DNA from: Bacteroidaceae bacterium
GTDB taxonomy: Bacteria; Bacteroidota; Bacteroidia; Bacteroidales; Bacteroidaceae
Length of the DNA stretch: 64,000 nucleotides
Assembly: GCA_016286165.1 (NCBI GenBank)
Contig: JAEESE010000006.1
Coordinates: 1 to 64,000 of the forward strand
Direction of reading: 5' to 3'
The notes under the pieces were generated by a model, which worked only from the letters and a program-made list of their open reading frames with translations, was not told where the DNA came from and ran no database searches. The number at the start of each line of letters is the position of its first letter. The stretch's first letter is position 1. Positions 7,912 to 17,253 of the stretch are shown piece by piece. A program made the translations under genes and the position numbers.

Positions 7912-9426
7912 TTAATCTTTGAGATGGCGAAATGCTTGTGGCAGGTGATTGATAATATCGCTGGCTATCAAACCCTCTTCTGAAAGTGCAGCTGCGCCTA
8001 AATCACCAGCCAGACCATGAATGTAGACACCCAGTTGAGCTGCCTCGATAGGCAGATAGCCTTGTGCCAACAACGATGTGATAACGCCCGTGAGTACATC
8101 GCCGCTGCCAGCCGTAGCCATGCCCGCATTGCCGGTGGGGTTGATTAGCACATCGCCGGCAGGGGTGCACACTTGAGTGTAGTGCCCTTTCAACACAACG
8201 AATACACCGCGGGCTACAGCGTAGTCGCGAGCCCTGTTCATACGCTCAAAAGCACTTAGGCTATAGCCTGCCAAACGGTCGAATTCTAAGGGATGAGGGG
8301 TGAGGATGCTTTCACGTGGAATCAAATCCTGCCACACTTTCTCTTCTGCGAGGATGTTGAGCGCATCGGCGTCAAGCACCAAAGGCCCCTCGTGGCGTTT
8401 CATGAGACCCACGAGAGCTGCTGCCGAATGTCGGTTGCGACCTAAGCCAGGGCCTATGCCGACGGCTTGAAACGAGCCCGTGTCGCCTACAGATGTGGTG
8501 ATGTTGGAATCGAGATCTATGTCGACCACAGCCTCAGGAACCGATACCTGCAGCACGTCGAGGCAAGCATGTGGCACGTGAACCGTGAGTTTGCCCACTC
8601 CAGATCGTAAAGCTGCTCGTGCCGATAGTATGGCGGCACCGGTCATACCACGGCTGCCTGCCACCAAAAGGGCATGACCAACAGTGCCCTTGTGAGCAAA
8701 ACGAGGACGGCGGCGCAACAGACCGCGCAGTTCTGATTCCTCGGTAAGCCACAGATATGCCTTAAGACCATTCAAGCCTTCGTGGCTCAGACCTATGTCT
8801 AATATCTCTAAATCACCAACGAAACGTTCGTTCTCGGGCAGGAAGAATGCCAGCTTAGGACAGCCCAGCGTGAGTGTTACGTTGGCGCGAATAACCTGGC
8901 CGGAGTCGTTGTAACTGTTGTCTTCGCACATAAGCCCTGAGGGCATATCTATGCTGACAATTTGAGCGCGGCTGCTGTTGATACGCTTTGCCAATACTGC
9001 AAAACCTCCGCTTAAGGGGCGGCTCAAGCCTGTTCCAAACAGGGCATCTACGATGATATCCTGAGAGCCGAGGTCGGGAAATACAAACTCTGACGTGACT
9101 TCAATCAGTGTGGCGTCTGAGGTCTGACGTAAACGCTCGCGGTTCGTCTCGCAGTCGGCGTTCAACTTGCCGCCAACGTTGAAAAGATAGGTAGTAGTGA
9201 TGCGCCCGGCCTCCGTGAGCATGCGCGCCACGGCCAATCCGTCGCCGCCGTTGCCGCCCGGGCCTGCAAAGACCACGATGCGCCCATCCGCCGTGGGCCA
9301 ACGACGCAGAATCGCATCGGTCACAGCGCGGCTTGCACGTTCCATCAAGTCGATTGAAGCAATGGGTTCGTGCTCTATCGTATAGCGGTCCAGTTCGCGA
9401 AACTGACCTCCAGTGAGTATCTTCAT
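7912..9426 (-). CDS. nnr: Bifunctional NAD(P)H-hydrate epimerase/dehydratase
   Basis: Repairs damaged NAD(P)HX. The N-terminal YjeF_N epimerase domain carries FAGPGGNGGDGLAVARML. The C-terminal ribokinase-like ADP-dependent dehydratase carries VGIGPGLGRN, LDADALNILAE and GNAGMATAGSGDVLTGVI, with the catalytic Asp in the GSGD loop. At 504 residues it is a standard fused protein. The promoter at 9451-9481 overlaps the divergent hpt promoter. The gap to obg (7827-7911) is T-rich with TCTAGA repeats and holds no gene. Confidence 0.96.
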   Translation of the reverse strand: MKILTGGQFRELDRYTIEHEPIASIDLMERASRAVTDAILRRWPTADGRIVVFAGPGGNGGDGLAVARMLTEAGRITTTYLFNVGGKLNADCETNRERLRQTSDATLIEVTSEFVFPDLGSQDIIVDALFGTGLSRPLSGGFAVLAKRINSSRAQIVSIDMPSGLMCEDNSYNDSGQVIRANVTLTLGCPKLAFFLPENERFVGDLEILDIGLSHEGLNGLKAYLWLTEESELRGLLRRRPRFAHKGTVGHALLVAGSRGMTGAAILSARAALRSGVGKLTVHVPHACLDVLQVSVPEAVVDIDLDSNITTSVGDTGSFQAVGIGPGLGRNRHSAAALVGLMKRHEGPLVLDADALNILAEEKVWQDLIPRESILTPHPLEFDRLAGYSLSAFERMNRARDYAVARGVFVVLKGHYTQVCTPAGDVLINPTGNAGMATAGSGDVLTGVITSLLAQGYLPIEAAQLGVYIHGLAGDLGAAALSEEGLIASDIINHLPQAFRHLKD

Positions 9427-9450
9427 TAGATAAAAAAATTAAATTTGCTG

Positions 9451-9481
9451 CAAAAATACGATAAACCTTGCGTAAAACAAA
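9451..9481 (-). promoter_or_regulatory. Predicted nnr promoter
   Basis: On the minus strand TTTG (9481-9478), a 19-nt spacer and TATTTTTG (9458-9451) make a full consensus match. It overlaps the divergent hpt promoter by about 14 bp, so the two polymerases would compete. Confidence 0.65.
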
Positions 9482-9499
9482 ATATTTTCCCTAATTTTG
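9468..9499 (+). promoter_or_regulatory. Predicted hpt promoter
   Basis: TTG (9468-9470), a 21-nt spacer and TAATTTTG (9492-9499) fit the Bacteroidetes consensus. The start of hpt at 9528 is about 22 nt beyond the expected transcription start. Confidence 0.6.
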
Positions 9500-9527
9500 C
9501 AACGGCAAAAGTCAAAAAAACAAGCAG

Positions 9528-10070
9528 ATGAAACAGATTAAGGTTAAGGACAAGACTTTCCAGGTGTCAATACCTGCTGAGACAATAGCGCATGAGGTGA
9601 CGCGTGTGGCCGCAGAAATCAACCGCGATTTCGCTGGACGGGAGCCTATCTTCATGCCGGTGCTCAACGGTTCATTCATCTTCGCTGCGGATTTGCTTCG
9701 CCAAGTGGACCTGCTTTGTAAAGTGTGCTTCATCAAGTTGGCAAGCTACCAGGGCATGCAGTCGACAGGCGAGATACGCGAGGTGATCGGTTTGGCCGAG
9801 GATATAACAGGCCGTGATGTTATCATTGTGGAGGACATCATAGACTCTGGCATCACCATGGCTCATATGCTTGAAACTCTCCAAAACCATAATCCTGCCA
9901 GCATCAGCGTGTGCTCGCTTCTGGTAAAGCCTGACGCACTAAAAGTGGCAATCCCAATCCACTACCGAGCTATGGATATTCCCAATGATTTTATCGTTGG
10001 CTATGGCCTTGACTACGATGGATTTGGGCGCAATACAAAGGATATTTACACCCTGATTCCCAGTGAGTAA
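9528..10070 (+). CDS. hpt: Hypoxanthine phosphoribosyltransferase
   Basis: Salvages hypoxanthine (and guanine) to IMP/GMP using PRPP. The 180-residue protein has the PRPP loop VIIVEDIIDSGITM, the upstream LNGSFIFAADLLR region and the flexible loop LASYQGMQSTGEIREV. The start ATG at 9528 follows a consensus promoter. It precedes adk on the same strand; the hpt-adk-obg neighbourhood is common in Bacteroidetes, here split by the divergent nnr. Confidence 0.96.
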   Translation: MKQIKVKDKTFQVSIPAETIAHEVTRVAAEINRDFAGREPIFMPVLNGSFIFAADLLRQVDLLCKVCFIKLASYQGMQSTGEIREVIGLAEDITGRDVIIVEDIIDSGITMAHMLETLQNHNPASISVCSLLVKPDALKVAIPIHYRAMDIPNDFIVGYGLDYDGFGRNTKDIYTLIPSE

Positions 10071-10106
10071 ACATATTAGTTTTAAACTAAAACTTTAATT
10101 AATAAT

Positions 10107-10129
10107 ATTAAACATCGCGCTCAGCGCGG
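10107..10129 (+). promoter_or_regulatory. GC hairpin in adk 5' leader
   Basis: Within an AT-rich leader, ATTAAACATCGCGCTCAGCG continues to CGG, forming a CGCGC-tca-GCGCG hairpin 12 nt before the adk ATG. A very similar leader motif precedes ruvX (61136-61159). Its function is unknown; it could influence translation initiation or mRNA stability. Confidence 0.4.
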
Positions 10130-10141
10130 CTTATCTGAACA

Positions 10142-10738
10142 ATGAAAAATATTATCATCTTCGGAGCCCCTGGCTCAGGTAAAGGTACCTATAGCGACGA
10201 GATAGCTAAACGCTACAATATGGGACATATCTCAACGGGCGATGTCCTTCGTGCAGAGATAAAGAATGGCACAGAACTTGGACTCGTTGCCAAAGGGTAT
10301 ATTGACAATGGACAGCTCATTCCAGATGCTCTTATGATAGACATTCTCGCCTCGAAATATGATTCCCTGCCTCAGGGTCAAGGTGTCATCTTCGACGGCT
10401 TCCCACGCACAATCGCTCAGGCCGAAGCCTTGAAAAAGATGTTGGCTGACCGAGGTCATGACATGGGTATGATGATTGAACTCATCGTGCCCGAGGACGT
10501 ACTTATGTTCCGCCTTCTGCGTCGAGCCGGCCTCGAAGGACGTGCTGACGACAATGAGGAAACCATACGCAAGCGCTTCGAGGTATATCACAGCCAGACA
10601 GAACCTCTGTCGCGCTGGTTTGAGGCAGAGGGTATTCGCCACACCTTCGACTGGGGCATACTGCTTACCAAAGAAGGTATGATAGAAGCTATCTTTGAAG
10701 CTATAGAACGCGAGAACGGATTGAAAACTGATAAATGA
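10142..10738 (+). CDS. adk: Adenylate kinase
   Basis: Interconverts AMP and ATP with two ADP. P-loop GAPGSGKGTYSDEIA is at residues 8-22, the NMP-binding segment HISTGDVLRAEI follows, then FDGFPRTIAQAEAL and the short LID RLLRRAGLEGRADDNEETIRKR without zinc cysteines. At 198 residues it is of the short-LID type. It lies 71 bp after hpt with a hairpin-bearing leader, and DUF4831 follows after 6 bp, so the two are likely cotranscribed. Confidence 0.97.
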   Translation: MKNIIIFGAPGSGKGTYSDEIAKRYNMGHISTGDVLRAEIKNGTELGLVAKGYIDNGQLIPDALMIDILASKYDSLPQGQGVIFDGFPRTIAQAEALKKMLADRGHDMGMMIELIVPEDVLMFRLLRRAGLEGRADDNEETIRKRFEVYHSQTEPLSRWFEAEGIRHTFDWGILLTKEGMIEAIFEAIERENGLKTDK

Positions 10739-10744
10739 ACAGAG

Positions 10745-11821
10745 ATGCGAAAAGTACTCTTCCTCTTTTCCTTATCCCTTTTACTGTCTTCAACGTCAGT
10801 GGCACAGACTGAGGTTGGGCCCTTCAGACCGGGAGTCACGCTTGACGGCGTGAATTACTTCCTGCCTAAGACACAGCTGCGCATAACCTTCGTTGCCGAC
10901 AAAGCAAGCACGATACCAGGCGAGTTCGCTCCATTTGCGGATCGCTACTTGCGACAACCCAATGTGCCCACGGCTCAGTCCGTAGAATGGTCTATAAAAG
11001 AAGTTTTGCTTGACGCCGTAGGCGTGCCTGATTCAACCAAGGCATTCAATATAAAGCTGAAAGCCAAAACGTCGGCACCGCTCGTCAACCTCACCGACGA
11101 CGGACTGCTCTTGAGCGTCAATACCGAGGCTGAGCCTGAACCAAAGACGCCGTTGCCTAAAGCTGTGCCAGCTCCCAAGCCCGTGAACGGCCGCGACTTC
11201 ATGACGCATGAAATCCTTGCAGCAGGCAGTACGGCCAAGATGGCGCAACTCACAGCCGAGGAGATTTACGACCTCAAGGACAGCCGCAATGCACTTATCC
11301 GCGGCGAGGCCGACAATACACCTAAGGATGGTGCACAGCTCAAGCTTATGCTTGACAATCTTGATGCTCAGATTTTTGCTCTTGAATCGCTGTTCAAAGG
11401 TCAGACGCTCACCGGTACAGAGGTGCAGACGCTCGTATTCGAACCCTCCGCAGACCCGTCGAAACTTGGTCAGCGGCAATTGCTCTGCCGTTTCTCACGC
11501 CGATTGGGACTCGTTGATGCCGATGACCTCAGCGGTGAACCCGTTTGGGTGACCATAAAGCCCATGGGCAACCTGCCTGTTGCTGCCGACGATGCCGAAG
11601 TGGCAAAGAAGAAGGCTAAGATGGAACAGGGATTATGGGTGAACCAGCCGGCACGCGTCATGATTATAGCCGAGATGGCAGGTAAGACAATACTTACGAC
11701 CGAAGCATCGATATGTCAACTCGGCACCACCGAAGTGCTGTCTGACGCCCTCTTCAACAAGAAGCTTGACACACGCGTCACGTTTTACCAACATACAGGC
11801 AGCGTGAAGAACATTGAGTGA
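10745..11821 (+). CDS. DUF4831 family secreted protein
   Basis: A 358-residue protein with signal peptide MRKVLFLFSLSLLLSSTSVAQ. The order of motifs (VGPFRPGVTLDGVNYFLPKT near the N-terminus, FADRYLR, then YDLKDSRNALIRGEADNTPKDG) is what I recall for DUF4831, a Bacteroidetes family of unknown function. It starts 6 bp after adk and ends at a strong hairpin (11850-11909). The family name is a recognition by eye; no biochemical role can be given. Confidence 0.8.
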   Translation: MRKVLFLFSLSLLLSSTSVAQTEVGPFRPGVTLDGVNYFLPKTQLRITFVADKASTIPGEFAPFADRYLRQPNVPTAQSVEWSIKEVLLDAVGVPDSTKAFNIKLKAKTSAPLVNLTDDGLLLSVNTEAEPEPKTPLPKAVPAPKPVNGRDFMTHEILAAGSTAKMAQLTAEEIYDLKDSRNALIRGEADNTPKDGAQLKLMLDNLDAQIFALESLFKGQTLTGTEVQTLVFEPSADPSKLGQRQLLCRFSRRLGLVDADDLSGEPVWVTIKPMGNLPVAADDAEVAKKKAKMEQGLWVNQPARVMIIAEMAGKTILTTEASICQLGTTEVLSDALFNKKLDTRVTFYQHTGSVKNIE

Positions 11822-11849
11822 CATCACACTTATAGATGTCCCTAAGAAC

Positions 11850-11909
11850 ACCTTTGGCCTTATGCGTTATTCGGTCGCGAGCGAACAACATATAAGGCCA
11901 AAGGTATTT
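11850..11909 (+). terminator. Intrinsic terminator after DUF4831
   Basis: ACCTTTGGCCTTAT (11850-11863) pairs perfectly with ATAAGGCCAAAGGT (11892-11905), followed by ATTTT. It ends the hpt-adk-DUF4831 transcript and abuts a 22-bp repeat array. Confidence 0.75.
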
Positions 11910-12036
11910 TAGTGTAAGCTTATAAGTATTTTAGTGTAAGCTTATAGGTGTGTAAGTTATAGGCTTAAGGCTGTATAAGTATAGGCTTAAAGCTGTATAA
12001 GTATAGGTTAAGGAGCGTGTAGAGATATGCTTTAAG
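11905..12036. repeat. 22-bp-phased tandem repeat, 6 units
   Basis: Six units of exactly 22 bp begin at 11905, 11927, 11949, 11971, 11993 and 12015. Units one and two match at 21 of 22 positions; units four and five share their first 15 bases (CTGTATAAGTATAGG). The array runs from the terminator stem to the last base before the stop codon of the minus-strand gene at 12037, filling the convergent gap. It is related in phase and core (GGCTGTAT-like) to the array at 28510. Confidence 0.75.
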
Positions 12037-12564
12037 TTACTGCTCGCGTTTGCGTCGTCTTTCTTCACGCTTAGCCTCGCGCTGGCGTCGTCTTTCCTCA
12101 CGTCGCAGTTGTCGCTCGCGCTTCTTTTGCTCACGTTTCAGTTGTCTTAGTTCGCGTGCACTCTGTTTGGCTTGTTCCTTTTCGGATGCTGCTTCCTCCT
12201 TGGCACTCATCGCCTCTTCGAGCTTTTCACGAAGCATTTGCTTGTCAAATGTAAAGACGTGTCCAAGAAGTCCTACCGACAGCAGTTGATCCTTGCCTTG
12301 AAGGCGCACGTGTGTTGTGTTCCAAAGGTAATAGTTGTTCACTCTCAGTTTCAGGTTCAGGGCAGCCTCAATCGTCTTATTTATAACGCCCTTGCCTATT
12401 CTGCCAAGTACTCTGTCACCGAATCCGCTCTCGTCGACTTCCTCGTCAACATACTCGGCCACGGCCTTCATCATAGCTTCTTTGTGCTCGGATTTGTCCG
12501 GCACGGTTTCAATCATAATGACAGCCAGAAGCAGTACTGCCACTAATGCTAATAGTTTCTTCAT
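12037..12564 (-). CDS. Small secreted or membrane-anchored protein with highly basic C-terminus
   Basis: 175 residues. The N-terminus MKKLLALVAVLLLAVIMIETVP is a signal peptide or anchor. The middle (GHVFTFDKQMLREKLEEAM, preceded by VRLQGKDQLLSVGLLG) looks like the end of a small globular domain; DUF4359 is a tentative match by memory only. The last 60 residues are a coiled-coil-like run of Arg, Lys, Glu and Gln (RELRQLKREQKKRERQLRRE), very basic. Function is unknown. It lies downstream of no close neighbour and its stop abuts a 22-bp array. Confidence 0.7.
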   Translation of the reverse strand: MKKLLALVAVLLLAVIMIETVPDKSEHKEAMMKAVAEYVDEEVDESGFGDRVLGRIGKGVINKTIEAALNLKLRVNNYYLWNTTHVRLQGKDQLLSVGLLGHVFTFDKQMLREKLEEAMSAKEEAASEKEQAKQSARELRQLKREQKKRERQLRREERRRQREAKREERRRKREQ

Positions 12565-12712
12565 CTTAAGAATAAATATTTGTCAGATATCTGCGGCAAA
12601 AGTATGACCTTAGGACTAAACACGCGTGAGGAAGCCTGTTAAAGATGATTAAAAGCACTAAATCATTGACAAAGCCCAACTCACTCATATGGTGAACTGA
12701 TGCTCCGGGAAC

Positions 12713-12750
12713 CAAAAAAGCCTATCCAAGTCAGAGGAACAGGGATAGGC
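12713..12750 (-). terminator. Intrinsic terminator after the cupin gene
   Basis: On the minus strand GCCTATCC (12750-12743) pairs with GGATAGGC (12727-12720) and is followed by TTTTTT. It lies 40 bp beyond the stop of the WbuC-like gene and would end the GH35-GH2-cupin transcript if these are cotranscribed. The rest of 12565-12789 holds no gene. Confidence 0.75.
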
Positions 12751-12789
12751 GTGTTTGTCAATATGATTCTGCTGATGAAGCGAAATTAC

Positions 12790-13179
12790 TCAACTCAACG
12801 TATCTTCTGGTTGAAGGGGAGTCCAGGGTCCGTCCTTAGCTTCGAAGATGACAGTAGGGGAGAGGACTTCAACTGTGTGCCACTGCCCGCGAGGGATGCT
12901 CAGCGCACAATGACCAGTGGAAGGGTCAAGGTGGTAGCGTCCTGTTTCGCGGCCATCATTGTCGAAGAAAACCTCATCCATGTTTCCGCGCATGATGATA
13001 ACAACTTCTGTAGTATGCGGATGGCGGTGTATAGGTAGTAGAGTACCAGGCAGCATTGCATTAAGCATACGCTGCGATTGGTCGTCGACGGTTGTGCGGA
13101 GATCGTAGTTCATACGCAGACGCGGACTGGCTTGAGCCTGCTGCAGCAACTCGTCCATAAATGCGTTGTCGATTAGCAT
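12790..13179 (-). CDS. WbuC-type cupin metalloprotein
   Basis: 129 residues of a single cupin barrel. The first cupin motif is HRHPHTTEVVIIMRGNMDEVFFD, with His and Glu ligands, and the second is IPRGQWHTVEVLSPTVIFEAKDGPW. The ending EAKDGPWTP is characteristic of WbuC proteins, which are often found in O-antigen clusters in Enterobacteria but are also scattered in Bacteroidetes. The substrate is unknown. It lies 96 bp after the GH2 gene on the same strand and ends at an intrinsic terminator. Confidence 0.82.
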   Translation of the reverse strand: MLIDNAFMDELLQQAQASPRLRMNYDLRTTVDDQSQRMLNAMLPGTLLPIHRHPHTTEVVIIMRGNMDEVFFDNDGRETGRYHLDPSTGHCALSIPRGQWHTVEVLSPTVIFEAKDGPWTPLQPEDTLS

Positions 13180-13275
13180 GATGTGTCTATTATTAAAATA
13201 TGGAATCCTGGGTTGTATGCGTTAGCATGCATATCAAAGGGCCATGCTGTAGATTGTATTTGAGTGGATTACGGA

Positions 13276-16200
13276 TTATTTGACGAGAATCTTCTTTCCG
13301 TTCTGAATGAAGATAGTGCCACGCTTGGGGGCTTTGGTTAGTCGGCGACCAGCTACATCGTACATGTCCCGTTTCTTTGTCAAGTCGCTGCTAATTAGGG
13401 ATTCAACTGCATCGGGAGCCTCGGCTTGTATGCCTATTTCGGCAGCTGATGTCCAAGCGTTGTTGTGGATTTCTGACGTGGCAACGAATTTCATATAACG
13501 TGCTTCAACCGGGTGCGAGAGTGCAACGACCTGTAAGGAGGTGGTTTCCTTGAGCTCGCCTTTTGCTACAGCCGTACCCCACGATGAACTGCTGTTGGAG
13601 AGGTATATTTCGTAGCCCTTTACCATTCCGTTTTGATTGCCGTCCTGACGTGCAAGGTATGTGATGGCTGTAACCGTGTACTGCTTGGCCATGTCTATGA
13701 CGATGGTGTGCGGATGGCGTGGCTCGTTTGCTCCCCAGTCGGTGTGCCAGTAGGTGTCGAGCTTGCCGTCGATGGCGTATTTGGCATCATTGCCACCGTG
13801 CTGGCTGTCGTAGCTGATGACACGCCAGCCGCTCTTGCTGATGAAGTAGTCCAGGTTGTAGGTCATAACGGGGCCATCGATCAAACCTTCGGCTGCAGCA
13901 TACACGCGGATGGTGCAAGGCTCGTTGTGCAGGATAGACGAGGTGTATTTAAGGAATTCGCCATTGTCGATGCTATAGTAGATAGTGGCTCCTGGTGTAT
14001 CGGTGCTCAGCTTTATGCGGCCGTTTGTCTGGCGTTCACAGTTCACGACCTGACAAACAGGCATGCTGATTCGTGCTGTCTCGGCCGCTTTGATTTCGGA
14101 GGTTAAAGGTCGGATGATGAAGCGGAAAGCTGTGTTCTGAGCGCGAAGTTCATACTGCTCAAGCACGTCGGGGCCGCAACTTGCATTGCCTAAGCCGCGT
14201 GTGGCAGCATCCAAACAGACCACAGTGGGTGCGCATGTCTTGAACTGATAGGTGTGACGGGAGCGGTTACCTCGGTCGGTGTAATTGTCCTCAGGTCTGA
14301 AGTGTACGGCTGAGGCTGCCATCTGGTCTGGGGCGATGAAGAGGAGGCCGGTGCCCTCGTCGTTGGTGAGTGCCATCCATCGAACCTCTTGTTTTGTACC
14401 ATGTTCCTGTGGAAGGATATAGGCTTCGTATTGGTTGGTGACAGTGCTGTGATAGATACCAGGCAGGCAGGATTCTTTGCGGTCGCGGTAGCTATCCCAT
14501 GGGCCACGTCCGAACCATGATAGCTGTTCCATAGCTGCAGGCATTTCGGTGCGGAAACCAAGTTTTGGTATTACGGCGCCTGTAGATTCAGGACGAATCA
14601 TGCTATTGGCCATGATGGTGCCGTCGGCACTTACTATGAAGCTGATGCTGACGTTGAACAATGTACCGTTTTGTCCGGTGTACGTACTTGTTAGGTCAAT
14701 GGTTGCGGTCTTGTTGTCAGATGCAGGCGTAACTTTTGACCCTGTACCCTTGACGGAGAGTTTACGCAAACCCATATTGTCCCAACTGGCAGTCTGACGA
14801 CCATCGTTGTCGGTGGGCAGACGGAAGGCATTGAGGAGCAGCGGCTTCGAGAGTAATGTTGTGCCGTCGAAGGTGTAGCTGTTGAGCGTGCCTCGTGTCT
14901 TGCTGAACACGGCAGTGAAGCGAGCACCAGTGACGGTAATTGAAGCAGAGCTCTCTTCGATAGTTAAGTCAGCCACCTTTGAGAGTTGCGAAATGTCGTA
15001 CATAGGTTTCTCGGCCGCATGAACGGGTAGTTTCTCTTCGGCTACGATATAACCGGCTTCAGCCCAATCTGTTGTCTGCCTGAGCTTAGCTGTAAAGTGA
15101 ATGAACGCTTCTTGGTCAGGTGATAATTGAGAAACGATGGGTGAGATCTGAGCGTCAAGGTTTAAGGTCTTACTGTTGCCTGCAGATACTTCATTATCTA
15201 TAGTGCCGGATGAGAGCATATTGCCTTCTTCGTCCTCAATGGTGTAGCTTACATCATAGACAGTGCTCGGTAAGAAGGCCATCTTGTTTTTGTAGAGGAA
15301 TGAGGTAGTCTTGCCGTTAATAGCGTTGAACTCAAGTGGTTGGTAAATTTTCTTGGTATTGTACGTCTTGGAGGTGTAGCTCCAGTCGGGGCGCACGAGG
15401 CCGTTAATGCAGAAGTTACCATCGTTAGGGTTGTCGCCGAAATCGCCGCCATAAGCCCAATATTCAGTGCCTGAACTGCTGCTGGTGAGTAATCCCTGAT
15501 CCTTGAAGTCCCAGATGAATTCACCTGTGAGACATGCATATTTCTCGTAAAGGTCGAACATGTCCCTGACGTTGCCCATGGAGTTACCCATGGAGTGGCT
15601 GTTTTCACATTGGATGTGTGGACGTTTGCCTTCTTTGCCACGGCTTTCGATGGAGCCATAGCTGCCATACATTGAGCTTGAAACATCGGCATAGTTGCTG
15701 TTGCCTTCATAGTGGGTGAGGCGTGTGGTATCGAGTGCCTTGATGGCAGGACCTACGTATTTGAAATTCTCGCCGCCACCGCATTCATTGCCGAATGACC
15801 ACATGAATATGCAAACGTGGTTGCGAAGCCAACGAACCTGATTAGTTGAGCGCTCAATCATAGCTGGCCGGAACAACTCCTCGGATGATAGTTGCTGATA
15901 GGCATGGCATTCAACGTCAGCCTCGGCTAGCACGTAGAGGCCATAACGGTCGCAGAGATCGTAGAAGAATGGATCGTTGGGATAGTGGGAAGTGCGTACG
16001 GCGTTGATGTTCAAGCGCTTCATGGTGCGCACGTCCTCTTCCATCTCCTCGCGGGTGATGGCTCGTCCATTGATAGGACTGAAATCGTGGCGATTGACGC
16101 CGTGGAACACCATTCGCTTGCCATTGATGAGCAGGGCGCCATCGCTGCTGCGAATGCCCACTTCGCGGAAACCAACCTTGCTGCCACGAATGTCTATGGC

Positions 16201-17229
16201 ATTGCCCGAAGCGTCCTTAAGAACTACAACGAGGTCATAAAGATTAGGCTCCTCTGCACTCCACTTGCGCGGATTAGTAACGTCCATGCGTAGACTCATT
16301 TCAGAAGCTGCAGGTGCTGTGGTTGAGGCAACGACAGAGCCGTTGTCCATAATCTTAACCTCAACATTTCCACCTGTGAGAGCTTCTATGCCGTTGATAT
16401 TTACCTTGACATTGGCAGTAGCGTTGGTATATGAATTGTCGAGGTCGGTGGTGAAGAAATAGTCGCGGATCTGAGTCTTCGGGGCAGACCAAAGGAAGCA
16501 ATGACGATGGATGCCCGTGAGTCGCCAATAATCCTGACATTCGAGGAAAGAACCGCTTGTGAAACGATATACTTGCAAAGCGATGACATTGTCACCACTG
16601 ACGAGGTAGTCGGTGATGCGGAACTCGGACGGGAGGTAGGAATCCTCACTATAGCCGATGCGGTGGCCGTTAATCCATAGATAATATCCGTGGCCTACGC
16701 TATTGAAACGAACATAAATTTCGCGACCTTCCCATGAACTGGGAAGCGTAAAATGACGACGATAAGTGCCTACTGGATTAGGCATGCTGCTGTTGTACGT
16801 TAACCACCCAGGACGGTCGGCCATTACGCTGTAGGTCTGGTGGTTGAACGAGAAAGGATATTGCACGTTGCAGTATAGAGGCTTGTCCCAAGCTTTACCG
16901 TGGTGCAGTCCCCATACCTGCCAGCTTGAAGGCACGTCAATGTCAGTCCAACCCGAATCGTTGAAAGAGGTGGCGCATTGGGCGGCAGTCGCTTTGGAGG
17001 GTATATTTACCCAGTTGAACTTCCATGTACCATCCAGCGAGAGGTAGTAAGAAGATTTGCTCATATCGTTGGCAGCCACATCGCTTTCGCTATTCATTGG
17101 AATGGCCACGGTGTGAGCTGTCTCACGGTTGACGCTGCTGATGGACGGATCATCCCATTCTTTACCAGTCTGGGCGCTCGCGCCAATAAAGAAATGGAGA
17201 ATGAGGAATAAATATATGAAACGTTTCAT
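13276..17229 (-). CDS. GH2 beta-galactosidase, secreted, multidomain
   Basis: 1317 residues. A signal peptide (MKRFIYLFLILHFFIGASA) is followed by a LacZ-type core: sugar-binding and Ig-like domains (about 50-350), TIM barrel (about 355-640) with acid/base Glu near 480 (SFGNECGGG) and nucleophile Glu near 539 (CENSHSMGNSMG), then the Bgal_small domain. The C-terminus adds a chitobiase-like segment (DTPGATIYYSIDNGEFLKYT), an F5/8 type C discoidin-like domain (about 1160-1280) and a tail GRRLTKAPKRGTIFIQNGKK ending in ILVK. The tail is shared with two other enzymes of the window and resembles short Prevotella sorting tails. It starts 24 bp after GH35, so both probably act together on beta-galactosides of a complex glycan. 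The substrate is not predictable. Confidence 0.93.
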   Translation of the reverse strand: MKRFIYLFLILHFFIGASAQTGKEWDDPSISSVNRETAHTVAIPMNSESDVAANDMSKSSYYLSLDGTWKFNWVNIPSKATAAQCATSFNDSGWTDIDVPSSWQVWGLHHGKAWDKPLYCNVQYPFSFNHQTYSVMADRPGWLTYNSSMPNPVGTYRRHFTLPSSWEGREIYVRFNSVGHGYYLWINGHRIGYSEDSYLPSEFRITDYLVSGDNVIALQVYRFTSGSFLECQDYWRLTGIHRHCFLWSAPKTQIRDYFFTTDLDNSYTNATANVKVNINGIEALTGGNVEVKIMDNGSVVASTTAPAASEMSLRMDVTNPRKWSAEEPNLYDLVVVLKDASGNAIDIRGSKVGFREVGIRSSDGALLINGKRMVFHGVNRHDFSPINGRAITREEMEEDVRTMKRLNINAVRTSHYPNDPFFYDLCDRYGLYVLAEADVECHAYQQLSSEELFRPAMIERSTNQVRWLRNHVCIFMWSFGNECGGGENFKYVGPAIKALDTTRLTHYEGNSNYADVSSSMYGSYGSIESRGKEGKRPHIQCENSHSMGNSMGNVRDMFDLYEKYACLTGEFIWDFKDQGLLTSSSSGTEYWAYGGDFGDNPNDGNFCINGLVRPDWSYTSKTYNTKKIYQPLEFNAINGKTTSFLYKNKMAFLPSTVYDVSYTIEDEEGNMLSSGTIDNEVSAGNSKTLNLDAQISPIVSQLSPDQEAFIHFTAKLRQTTDWAEAGYIVAEEKLPVHAAEKPMYDISQLSKVADLTIEESSASITVTGARFTAVFSKTRGTLNSYTFDGTTLLSKPLLLNAFRLPTDNDGRQTASWDNMGLRKLSVKGTGSKVTPASDNKTATIDLTSTYTGQNGTLFNVSISFIVSADGTIMANSMIRPESTGAVIPKLGFRTEMPAAMEQLSWFGRGPWDSYRDRKESCLPGIYHSTVTNQYEAYILPQEHGTKQEVRWMALTNDEGTGLLFIAPDQMAASAVHFRPEDNYTDRGNRSRHTYQFKTCAPTVVCLDAATRGLGNASCGPDVLEQYELRAQNTAFRFIIRPLTSEIKAAETARISMPVCQVVNCERQTNGRIKLSTDTPGATIYYSIDNGEFLKYTSSILHNEPCTIRVYAAAEGLIDGPVMTYNLDYFISKSGWRVISYDSQHGGNDAKYAIDGKLDTYWHTDWGANEPRHPHTIVIDMAKQYTVTAITYLARQDGNQNGMVKGYEIYLSNSSSSWGTAVAKGELKETTSLQVVALSHPVEARYMKFVATSEIHNNAWTSAAEIGIQAEAPDAVESLISSDLTKKRDMYDVAGRRLTKAPKRGTIFIQNGKKILVK

Positions 17230-17253
17230 GTGGACTTGAAATATAATCGATAA

